Positions 15,594-21,856 of a DNA stretch of 21,856 bases are shown one piece after another. The translations under genes were made by a program, and so were the position numbers. Origin of the DNA: UBA4644 sp964541085 (lineage in GTDB: Bacteria > Bacillota > Clostridia > Oscillospirales > Butyricicoccaceae); NCBI GenBank assembly GCA_964541085.1, contig CAZIPA010000034.1, forward strand, positions 1 to 21,856, in the 5' to 3' direction. The notes beneath the pieces were generated by a model. That model saw nothing but the letters and a program-made list of their open reading frames with translations. It had not been told where the DNA came from and did not search any database. Position 1 is the first letter of the stretch; each line of letters starts with the position of its first letter.

Positions 15594-17834
15594 TCAGTGG
15601 CTGACGCGGGGCTTTTGGCAGATGGCGGTCACATTGTCGGACCACAGCACGGTGTGTGCCGCGTCGGAGACCTTGCAGCGGTAGATCAGGGAATCGGTGT
15701 CCGTCCGCGCACTTTCAATCTTCACCGTAAGCGTGGCGCTGGAAACGCCGCCGTATTTGGTGCTGTTGGCCACAGGCTTCCAGTTCTTACCTGCGTCGAC
15801 GGAATACTGCCACTGGTAGGAGATGGGACCCTTGCCGCCGGAAATTCCCACGGTGAAGGAGACCGTTTCGCCCATGGGAGCCTTTGCGCTTCTGGGCTGC
15901 GTTGTGATGGTCAGGCCGCCGGTGCTGGTGGACTGCTTTTCATGGACGCGGACAGCCTGAGAACAAACCACAGCGCCTGCGGCATCGGTGATCTTGCAGC
16001 GATAGTGATAGCCATAGATAAAGTCCTGCTCATTCACCACCGTCCACAGCTCATCGGTGTTCGCGCCGCTGATAACAGCGTTATTCTTGAGATCGGACCA
16101 GTCCGTGGAGCCCTCACTTTGCAGCTGCCACTGGTAGGTATAGGGAGTCTTGCCGCCGGATACGGCGACCTTGAAGATGGCCTGCTCGCCCGCCTCAGCG
16201 ACGGCATCCACAGGCTGCATAGTGATGGCCAGCGTGCTGACGGACTGCTTTTCATGGACGCGGACAGCCTGAGAACAAACCACAGCGCCTGCGGCATCGG
16301 TGATCTTGCAGCGATAGTGATAGCCATAGATGAAGTCCTGTTCATCCACCACCGTCCACAGCTCATCGGTGTTTGCGCCGTAGATAACAGCATTATCCTT
16401 GAGATCGGACCAGTCCGTGGAGCCCTCGCTTTGCAGCTGCCACTGGTAGTTATAGGGGGCCTTACCGCCGGTGACGGTCACCTGGAAGCTGGCCTGCTCA
16501 CCCGCCTCGGCGACGGCATCCACAGGCTGGCTGGTGATGGCCAGCGTGCTGACGGACTGCTTTTCATGGACACGGACGACCTGAGAACAAACCACAGCGC
16601 CTGCGGCATCGGTGATCTTGCAGCGATAGTGATAGCCATAGATAAAGTCCTGCTCATTCACCACCGTCCACAGCTCATCGGTGTTCGCGCCGCTGATAAC
16701 AGCGTTATTCTTGAGATCGGACCAGTCCGTGGAGCCCTCGCTTTGCAGCTGCCACTGGTAGGTATAGGGGGCCTTGCCGCCGGACACGGCGACCTTGAAG
16801 CCGGCCTGCTCACCCGCCTCGGCGACAGCATCCACAGGCTGCATGGTGATGGCCAGTGTGCTGGCACCCACGGTCAGTCTGGCGGCGTTGGAGGTCACGC
16901 TGCCATGGTTAGCATCGGTAATCTCGCAGCGATAGCTCAGATTCGTGGTGGCATCGGCCTTCACCGTCAGGGTGGCGGTGGCGCAGCCGCTGTACTGGCT
17001 GTTGTTGACAATGGCCGTCCAGTTTGCGCCGTCAGCAGAGACAAACCACTTGTAGGTATAGGGACCCTTGCCGCCGGACACGGCCACGGTAAACTGAGCC
17101 TTTTCACCCGGCGCGGCAGTGGCATCCACAGGCTGGCTGGTGATGGTCAGGCCACCGGCGGGCGTTGTCGTGCCGTCGGCGATCATTTCGAAGGAAATGC
17201 GTCTGGAGGCATCCATCATACGGGCCAGAATGGTGGCAACCTCACTGCGCTGGATATAGTTGCCGGGGTTGCACTGGTGGGTAACAGCATCGCTGCCCTG
17301 CAAAATACCCGCCCGGTAAAGCTTGTAAATGGCAGCTGCCTGCGGCAGATCCATGGACAGATCGGGAATCGTGCCGTCATCCACCCGGTTGATGGCCGCA
17401 AGCTCGGTATAGCCGTTTTTCAGGCCGGTATCGGGAATGGCATTGACGAAAATCTCCATATAGCCCGCACGGGTGGCGTTGGCTCTCCAGTCATAGGTCT
17501 TGTCGGCAGAGATGATACCGTTGGCAAGAGCATAGTCCACATAGACCTGATACCAGGGGGAACTCGCCGTGAAATCCGTGTTGCCCTGGGTCACTTTTTT
17601 ATGCATACAGGCCGCCAGCTTGACAGCAGAGCCATAGTCCAGATTGTTGTTGGGCGAATAGGTGGTGGGGGTTGTGCCGTTTACCAGACCCTGCGCCACA
17701 GCAAACTCCACATCCCTGTAAAACCAGCGGTCTTCCGTGACATCGGTAAACCGTCCCGCCGCCAAGCCCGTAACAGGAAGCAGACTCACCACCATGACAA
17801 GGCAGAGCAGAATGCTCAGAATTCGTTTTTTCAC
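15594..17834 (-). CDS. surface protein with N-terminal SLH domains and Ig-like repeats
   Basis: The 746-residue protein starts at a GTG with AAGGAGG upstream. Signal peptide 1-25 (ending GLA-A) begins with the same 20 residues as the Cys-rich SLH protein. Three SLH-like segments fill about 27-215 (RFTDVTEDRWFYRDVEFAV first). Five Ig-like units then run from about 228 to the end, each opening with LxITxQPxxAxAxxGE and carrying YxYQWQ or YTYKWF and YRCKI(T/S)DA. Three of them (325-428, 429-532, 533-636) are nearly identical. The protein should sit on the wall with its Ig domains outward, for adhesion or as a scaffold. No catalytic domain is seen. It is the first gene of the minus-strand cluster. 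Confidence 0.9.
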   Translation of the reverse strand: MKKRILSILLCLVMVVSLLPVTGLAAGRFTDVTEDRWFYRDVEFAVAQGLVNGTTPTTYSPNNNLDYGSAVKLAACMHKKVTQGNTDFTASSPWYQVYVDYALANGIISADKTYDWRANATRAGYMEIFVNAIPDTGLKNGYTELAAINRVDDGTIPDLSMDLPQAAAIYKLYRAGILQGSDAVTHQCNPGNYIQRSEVATILARMMDASRRISFEMIADGTTTPAGGLTITSQPVDATAAPGEKAQFTVAVSGGKGPYTYKWFVSADGANWTAIVNNSQYSGCATATLTVKADATTNLSYRCEITDANHGSVTSNAARLTVGASTLAITMQPVDAVAEAGEQAGFKVAVSGGKAPYTYQWQLQSEGSTDWSDLKNNAVISGANTDELWTVVNEQDFIYGYHYRCKITDAAGAVVCSQVVRVHEKQSVSTLAITSQPVDAVAEAGEQASFQVTVTGGKAPYNYQWQLQSEGSTDWSDLKDNAVIYGANTDELWTVVDEQDFIYGYHYRCKITDAAGAVVCSQAVRVHEKQSVSTLAITMQPVDAVAEAGEQAIFKVAVSGGKTPYTYQWQLQSEGSTDWSDLKNNAVISGANTDELWTVVNEQDFIYGYHYRCKITDAAGAVVCSQAVRVHEKQSTSTGGLTITTQPRSAKAPMGETVSFTVGISGGKGPISYQWQYSVDAGKNWKPVANSTKYGGVSSATLTVKIESARTDTDSLIYRCKVSDAAHTVLWSDNVTAICQKPRVSH
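15927..16862 (-). repeat. three near-identical 312-bp tandem repeats (Ig-like units)
   Basis: The units are 16551-16862, 16239-16550 and 15927-16238, with an exact 312-bp period (104 codons). The AGCGTGCTGA block appears at 16231 and 16543 and its counterpart at 16855. Differences are a few substitutions per unit, for example NEQDF/DEQDF and ISGAN/IYGAN. Such identity favours slippage or recombination that changes copy number. Confidence 0.92.
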
Positions 17835-17871
17835 TGTTTTTTTCCTCCTTTTTTCGGTCCTGATTGGTTGT

Positions 17872-17890
17872 GTGCCGGAGTGTCCGGCAC
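17872..17890. repeat. perfect 7-bp inverted repeat between divergent genes
   Basis: GTGCCGG and CCGGCAC flank AGTGT. The repeat lies 38 nt upstream of the SLH-Ig start and 44 nt upstream of the plus-strand promoter. No T-tract follows on either strand, so it is more likely an operator or an mRNA hairpin than a terminator. Confidence 0.45.
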
Positions 17891-17933
17891 GAAAAAATGA
17901 CGGTCTGCCGGAGGGACTTTTTCCAATTTTACC

Positions 17934-17962
17934 TTGAAAAAAGGTTCCGTTCCGGCTATAAT
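17934..17962 (+). promoter_or_regulatory. strong sigma-A promoter of the substrate-binding protein operon
   Basis: TTGAAA (17934-17939) and a perfect TATAAT (17957-17962) are spaced by 17 nt. The expected start near 17969 gives a 5' leader of about 230 nt before the ATG at 18202. Confidence 0.85.
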
Positions 17963-17972
17963 GGAAAGGATA

Positions 17973-18174
17973 AAAGTGAGCGCCGTTCGTCGCGGGCCAG
18001 GCAACGAACGGATCCCAGTCTGTGGTCGAGACAGACGAGATGCTTCGCCCACTTTCTACTTTCCAGTTCGCTTGGTGCAGACCGAAAGGGATTTCGGTAC
18101 ACCTGACTGTTTTTTATCACAGTCAGCCCCCTTTGTATACCCTAAATTCCGCTGTTTAGGGTTAGGGTACAGCG
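17973..18174 (+). ncRNA. structured 5' leader, candidate cis-regulatory RNA
   Basis: The leader folds, by eye, into a closing stem P1 (17973-17982 with 18046-18055, one A-C mismatch) around two perfect hairpins: P2 (17983-17990 with 18004-18011) and P3 (18018-18023 with 18031-18036). This is a three-way junction. A second hairpin system follows at 18064-18109, ending in U6. The strand CTGACTGT (18103-18110) can instead pair perfectly with ACAGTCAG (18119-18126). Further on, ACCCTAAA (18139-18146) pairs with TTTAGGGT (18155-18162), while CGCTGT (18150-18155) pairs with ACAGCG (18169-18174), and these two exclude each other. The layout is like an aptamer plus expression platform. It matches no riboswitch consensus that I know. 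It is otherwise a gene-free stretch of 367 nt. Confidence 0.6.
18064..18115 (+). terminator. possible attenuator (terminator-like hairpin in the leader)
   Basis: The hairpin has CAGT/ACTG, GGTG/CACC and a perfect ACCGAAA/TTTCGGT stem with loop GGGA, and TTTTTT (18110-18115) follows directly. Its 3' arm overlaps the alternative hairpin at 18103-18126, so terminator and anti-terminator states are mutually exclusive. The internal loops weaken it compared with a plain terminator. Confidence 0.5.
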
Positions 18175-18201
18175 AAAATTTCATTTTGGGAGGATTTTTT
18201 T

Positions 18202-19533
18202 ATGACGCGGAAAATGACAGCCCTCCTGCTGGCCGGTTTGCTGCTGCTTTCACTGGCCGGCTGCGGCAGCAAATCTCTGTTGGACCCGCAGGATCCGGTG
18301 GAGCTCACCTTCTGGCATATATACGGCGACCAGGCCGGTTCCCCCATGGATGTGCTGGTGGAAGAGTTCAACCGCACGACAGGACGGGAAAAGGGCGTTC
18401 GTGTGAAGGTCACCGCCCAGAGCAGCACCAGCCGTATCGGTGAGCTGCTGCTGGAAAGTCAGGCGCAGGATTCCGATGCGGAAATGCCCGATCTGTTTAC
18501 CTGTCACCTGAACAACGCCATGGAGCTGGGCGTGGACAATCTGCTGGACTGGAAGGAGCATTTTTCCGAAGAGGCGCTGGCGGAGTTCCTCCCCGGTTTT
18601 CTGGCGGACGGTGAGCTGGACGGCAAGCTCTACATCTTCCCCGTGTCCAAATCCACCCATGTGCTCATGTTCAACGGCAGCCGGTTTGACCGGTTTTCTG
18701 CCGAAACCGGCGTGACCTATGACGATCTTTCCACCTGGGAAGGTCTGTACGCCGCTGCCGAACGCTATTATGAATGGTCCGGCGGCGAGGTTTTCTGCGC
18801 CATGGATTATCCCATCCGCGCAGTGGAGCTCACCGCCATGGAGCACGGAGCGGAGGATTTTTATACCGAGGACGGCTGGTATGATTTTGACAATCCCGTT
18901 CTGAAGGAAAGCTGGATGCAGCTGGCCCGGTCGCTGGTGCAGGGTCATGTGCAGGTGTCTGACCTGTACTCCAACACCCAGGTGATGACCGGCGAGGCCC
19001 TGTGCGGTCTGGGCTCCTGTGCGGCAATCCTTTATTTTAATGATACGGTGTCCTATGCCGACGGCACCAGCGAACCCATGAACTTCCACGCCCTGCCCAT
19101 GCCTCACGCAGAAGGCAGCGAGCCGCTGATGACCCAGGCGGGCGTGGGCATTGCCGCCTGCAAGACCACGGAACAGAAGGCCGAGGCTGCGGCGCTGTTT
19201 GTAGACTGGCTGACGGAGGCCCAGCGCAATCTGGATTTCGTGGCAGGCACCGGCTATATGCCCGTGCGGACAGGTGCCTTTGACGGCATTGATCTGGACA
19301 CCTATGACTTCCCTGAGAAAAGCTATGTGGCCCTCTATTCCGCTCTGAAGGATGCCCAGGAGACCTGCACACCGGTATCGGAGCCCAATTTCCCGGGCTA
19401 TTATGACAGCATTTACACCCTTTATGACGGTCTGCGTCAGATGCAGAAGGAGCTGCCCGCCCGGGCAGCCAACGGAGAATCCGTAGAGGCGCTGGCCGAG
19501 GAGACCTGGGAATACTTCCGGAGCATCCGATGA
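18202..19533 (+). CDS. extracellular solute-binding lipoprotein (ABC-type, family 1-like)
   Basis: The 443-residue lipoprotein has lipobox LAGC (lipidated C21) after a hydrophobic signal. The mature part starts PVELTFWHIYGDQAG, the beta1 strand of sugar-type binding proteins, and continues MDVLVEEFNRTT, then MPDLFTCHLNNAM and FPVSKSTHVLMFNGSRFD, the usual SBP_bac_1/8 landmarks. C-terminal AALFVDWLTEAQ and VAGTGYMPVRTGAF also fit. It probably binds a sugar or other small ligand outside the cell. No permease or ATPase gene lies next to it. The last bases overlap the start of the membrane regulator as ATGA, so the two are co-translated. The SD is GGGAGGA, placed after the structured leader. Confidence 0.88.
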   Translation: MTRKMTALLLAGLLLLSLAGCGSKSLLDPQDPVELTFWHIYGDQAGSPMDVLVEEFNRTTGREKGVRVKVTAQSSTSRIGELLLESQAQDSDAEMPDLFTCHLNNAMELGVDNLLDWKEHFSEEALAEFLPGFLADGELDGKLYIFPVSKSTHVLMFNGSRFDRFSAETGVTYDDLSTWEGLYAAAERYYEWSGGEVFCAMDYPIRAVELTAMEHGAEDFYTEDGWYDFDNPVLKESWMQLARSLVQGHVQVSDLYSNTQVMTGEALCGLGSCAAILYFNDTVSYADGTSEPMNFHALPMPHAEGSEPLMTQAGVGIAACKTTEQKAEAAALFVDWLTEAQRNLDFVAGTGYMPVRTGAFDGIDLDTYDFPEKSYVALYSALKDAQETCTPVSEPNFPGYYDSIYTLYDGLRQMQKELPARAANGESVEALAEETWEYFRSIR

Positions 19534-21197
19534 AGGGCCCCCGATATTTTCATACAGCCCGGCGCTCCATGCGGCACAAGCTGGGCTGGTATATGGCGGC
19601 GCTGGCGGCACTGTTGGTGGCGGCAGTGTGCATCGGCCTGTTTTCCTTTGGGCGAATCAGCAGTCCCCGGGCAGAGCTGGCGCACACGCTGCAAACCCAG
19701 CTGGACTTTTTCCGGGACGATATGCGCGCCCTCTGGCAGAATGTAGGCACCTCCGCCGTGCATCTTTCCGCCGATATGACGGACATTTTAGAGGATCAGC
19801 TGGCCCGGAACGCCACGCCCTTTGACCGGCTCACCGGCAATCTGAAGACGCTGGCTGCCGTGGAGGAGGCCATGCTGGAGCCCCTTTGTCAGTACATCCG
19901 TCAGACCCGCTGCTCCGGGGCCTTTGTGATTCTGGAGGCTTCCATGCGGACAGACAGTGCGCCGGATGTGCGCAGCGGCCTGTATGTGCAGAAAAACAAC
20001 GCGGAGCGCTCCGGCAACGAGCTTTTGCTGTTTCGGGGCATGGCTGATGTGGGCAAGGCGCAGGATGTAATGCCCCACCGGAAATGGCAGCAGGAGTTTC
20101 GCACGGCGCAGTTTCCCAATTATGTGGAATGTCTGGTGGCATCGGGCGATTCCCTGTGGGACTGCTGCCGCATCACCGATCTGATCACCCTTCCGGGAAC
20201 CTCCGAGCGGGCCATACTGCTCACCGTTCCCCTTTGGAGCCGGGATGGCCGCATATACGGTATCTGCGGCTTTGCAGTGAATCAGACCTATTTCTGCTCT
20301 CACTTTGAGCAGCCCTCGGATCTCAACCGTCTGGTCTGCCTTCTCTCGGCCGACAACGGCAACAGTCTGGATGCGGCCACGGCGCTGATTACCTATACCA
20401 GAGACGGCTCCTGCACCCTGCCCGACGGTGCACTGTCGGTGAAAAAGCAGAGCGGCGGACTGATCTCCGTCTCCGGCGGCGACTTTGATTTTGTGGGCAA
20501 AAGTGAGCAGGTCAGTCTGCTCCAGAGCGACAGCCGTGTGCATCGTCTGACGGTGCTCATTCCCGGAGAGGATTATCGGCAGGAGGCGCTGGGCAGTGCG
20601 GTGCAGACGGCACTGTTTGCCTTTTTGCTGCTGTTCTTCGCGGTGGCCTGCTGCATCTATTTTGCCCGGCGCTATCTCCAGCCGGTATATGCGGATATGA
20701 AACGGCTGCAAAGCGCGGCTCCCGACCGGGGTGCGCTGTCCTTTGAGGATTTCGAGCCGCTGACGGATGCCATCACCGCCCGGGAGGCGACTCACCGGGC
20801 GCAGGTGGACACGCTGGAGGGCGAAAAGGAATCGCTGGAGAATCGTTTTGCCGAGACACAAAGCCAGCTGGAGGAAGTGCAGGCCGATGCACGGCAGCTG
20901 GCCACCCGGCGGCGGGACGAGCTGGATCCGGCAGAATATGCCCTGTTCCGTTCGGAATATGACAAGCTCACAGAAAAGCAGCGGCTGGTGATTGACGATA
21001 TGGTGGACGGCCTTTCGCCCCAGGAATCCGCCGAGCATCTGCAATATCAGAAGAGCACCATCTATTCCTATCGCCGGGACATTTATGAAAAGCTCAACAT
21101 CAACGGCAAGGACAAGCTCCAGCAGCTGCGTCTGCGTGTTGCCCTTTTGCGGCAGGAGCAGGCCCCCGCTTCCCCGGAAACTCCCGCCCAGCCGTAA
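19530..21197 (+). CDS. membrane-anchored LuxR-type HTH regulator with extracellular sensor domain
   Basis: The 555-residue protein has TM1 at about 19-42, an extracellular region of some 310 residues (44-355), TM2 at about 357-381, a cytoplasmic segment with a coiled coil (about 420-465), and a C-terminal LuxR/GerE-type HTH (about 480-540). The HTH shows LTEKQRLVIDDMVDGLSPQE, then KSTIYSYRRDIYEKLNINGK, the typical order of turn and recognition helix. There is no histidine kinase or receiver domain, so it should act as a one-component membrane regulator that couples an outside ligand directly to DNA binding. The extracellular part may be a Cache-like sensor; this is not certain. It is coupled to the binding-protein gene by ATGA, which suggests that the lipoprotein presents the ligand. 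A terminator follows 7 nt after the stop. Confidence 0.85.
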   Translation: MKGPRYFHTARRSMRHKLGWYMAALAALLVAAVCIGLFSFGRISSPRAELAHTLQTQLDFFRDDMRALWQNVGTSAVHLSADMTDILEDQLARNATPFDRLTGNLKTLAAVEEAMLEPLCQYIRQTRCSGAFVILEASMRTDSAPDVRSGLYVQKNNAERSGNELLLFRGMADVGKAQDVMPHRKWQQEFRTAQFPNYVECLVASGDSLWDCCRITDLITLPGTSERAILLTVPLWSRDGRIYGICGFAVNQTYFCSHFEQPSDLNRLVCLLSADNGNSLDAATALITYTRDGSCTLPDGALSVKKQSGGLISVSGGDFDFVGKSEQVSLLQSDSRVHRLTVLIPGEDYRQEALGSAVQTALFAFLLLFFAVACCIYFARRYLQPVYADMKRLQSAAPDRGALSFEDFEPLTDAITAREATHRAQVDTLEGEKESLENRFAETQSQLEEVQADARQLATRRRDELDPAEYALFRSEYDKLTEKQRLVIDDMVDGLSPQESAEHLQYQKSTIYSYRRDIYEKLNINGKDKLQQLRLRVALLRQEQAPASPETPAQP

Positions 21198-21203
21198 CAC
21201 AAA

Positions 21204-21250
21204 CAGAAAAAAGCACGCAGATCACTTTTTCCGTGGCTGCGTGCTTTGCT
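21204..21250 (-). terminator. terminator between convergent regulator and recombinase genes
   Basis: A perfect 11-bp stem (AAAGCACGCAG at 21210-21220 with 21237-21247) is followed on the minus strand by a T-rich tract, TTTTTTCTGTTT, so it ends the recombinase transcript. On the plus strand only GCTTTA follows, so it is weaker for the regulator operon. Confidence 0.8.
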
Positions 21251-21269
21251 TTATGCCTGCAAAGGCTGC

Positions 21270-21856
21270 TTATCTATTATTATATTGGAGTTTGGAAAGC
21301 AAGACAACCGTCTCCATATGTGTATCATTGTCCAAACCCATTTCCATATCTTCCTCAATGATCGGAAGCTTGAACTTGATGGACTTGAGCCACTGTCCGT
21401 TGGACTGTCGTTCTTCATAGATTTGGATTTCGGAGATCAGCGATTCCATGAGTCTGCGCCGATCCTGCTCGTCCATCACGGCGTACAGCTTATCAAAGTA
21501 AACCAGCACTTTGTAGATATTATCGGCGGTCAGCTTTTCGGCTTCAATGGCAGTTTTCTTGGCTCTGGCTTCGATCAGCAGTGTCTCGGCTTCCTCGATC
21601 TTATCGTACATTTTGTAAAGACGGTCATCAAGGTCTGCCTTACGCTTGTAGTAGTGCTTGTCGTCGGGGTCAAGGGAATCAATTTCATCCATCAGCCGTG
21701 TTTTGGTTGCATAGCTCTGCCGAAGCTGCTTTTCATAATTGGCGATTTCCTGCTCAATGGCGGTGGTATCCACCTTCATGCTGATCTTTTCCTGCATCAT
21801 AGCAGCAAACCTCGGATTGCTGACCAGCTTTACAATGACCTCCGCTACCGCACTGT
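21270..21856 (-). CDS. large serine recombinase (TnpX-type), C-terminal part (runs off right edge)
   Basis: An open frame from the window edge to TAA at 21270 gives 194 residues of the C-terminal region. The start VAEVIVKLVSNPRFAAMMQEKI, a long coiled coil with YEKQLRQSYATKTRLMDEIDSLD and KHYYKRKADLDDRLYKMYDKIEEAE, and the closing IYKVLVYFDKLYAVMDEQDRRRLMESLISEI are the usual tail of large serine recombinases from clostridial transposons and conjugative elements. The catalytic serine domain is outside the window. Such genes often lie at the very end of their element. Base use is somewhat poorer in G/C than the neighbouring genes, fitting transfer. Confidence 0.85.
   Translation of the reverse strand, partial: SAVAEVIVKLVSNPRFAAMMQEKISMKVDTTAIEQEIANYEKQLRQSYATKTRLMDEIDSLDPDDKHYYKRKADLDDRLYKMYDKIEEAETLLIEARAKKTAIEAEKLTADNIYKVLVYFDKLYAVMDEQDRRRLMESLISEIQIYEERQSNGQWLKSIKFKLPIIEEDMEMGLDNDTHMETVVLLSKLQYNNR

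Noticed and set aside
15927..16862. The regular repeats as a CRISPR array.
   Set aside because: The 312-bp units are contiguous, coding, in frame and lack spacers. No CRISPR array is seen in the window.
14115..17900. A 1261-codon plus-strand open frame opposite the phosphoesterase and SLH-Ig genes.
   Set aside because: It spans two real genes and their gap on the other strand, and its repeats only mirror the 312-bp repeats.
18138..18174. The AGGGTTAGGGTAC segment resembles the T-box antiterminator sequence.
   Set aside because: The conserved T-box bulge (GGTGG followed by ACCGCG) is absent, no Stem I motifs are seen, and the downstream genes are not aminoacyl-tRNA or amino acid genes.
17864..18443. 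Small plus-strand open frames through the leader region, including one that begins at 17934.
   Set aside because: They lie over the promoter and structured leader, run into the lipoprotein gene in the wrong frame and have no ribosome binding site.

Overview
The window reads like a chromosomal segment of a GC-rich, monoderm gut-type member of the Clostridia, probably Oscillospiraceae/Ruminococcaceae-like. The grounds are strong AGGAGG-type ribosome binding sites, SLH-anchored surface proteins with GTG starts, lipoproteins, an ECF sigma factor and a TnpX-type large serine recombinase. The taxonomic call is inference from gene families and style; there is no rRNA or other marker.

Left part (1-2573): the 5' end of an ECF sigma factor runs off the left edge. 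Upstream of it lies a class-C beta-lactamase-like serine hydrolase with a clear intrinsic terminator, and its C-terminus appears to be cut off by a one-base frameshift. It is divergent from an EamA/DMT transporter whose two halves are visibly duplicated. Two hairpin terminators separate this transporter from the convergent giant gene.

Centre (2592-17834, all minus strand): a long co-directional cluster with short gaps. In transcription order it holds an SLH plus Ig-like repeat surface protein, a cytoplasmic-looking 5'-nucleotidase-family phosphoesterase (TTG start), a DUF6935-like protein, an SPFH protein with four C-terminal zinc ribbons (YdjI-like), a 64-aa membrane protein with a TGATG overlap, a protein with zinc fingers at both ends, a YdjG-like double zinc-ribbon membrane protein, a TPM-domain membrane protein (YdjH-like), a Pro-rich lipoprotein, and finally a 1716-aa secreted SLH protein. 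The first ~490 residues of that last protein hold about 100 cysteines in CxxC motifs. The core resembles the Bacillus subtilis ydjGHI genes, which sit beside the PspA-family gene ydjF, but no PspA is present here. The cluster looks like an envelope-maintenance or stress module joined to two cell-surface proteins.

Right part (17835-21197, plus strand): a near-consensus promoter is followed by a ~230-nt, strongly structured leader. It has a three-way junction, a terminator-like hairpin with U6, and two sets of mutually exclusive helices. The leader precedes a two-gene operon of an orphan substrate-binding lipoprotein translationally coupled to a two-TM membrane protein ending in a coiled coil and a LuxR-type HTH. 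No permease or ATPase gene is in the window, so the pair looks like a ligand-sensing transcription system under RNA control. This leader-operon and the Cys-rich SLH protein are the best candidates for something undescribed.

Right edge (21204-21856): a terminator and the C-terminal part of a large serine recombinase mark the probable end of an integrated mobile element.
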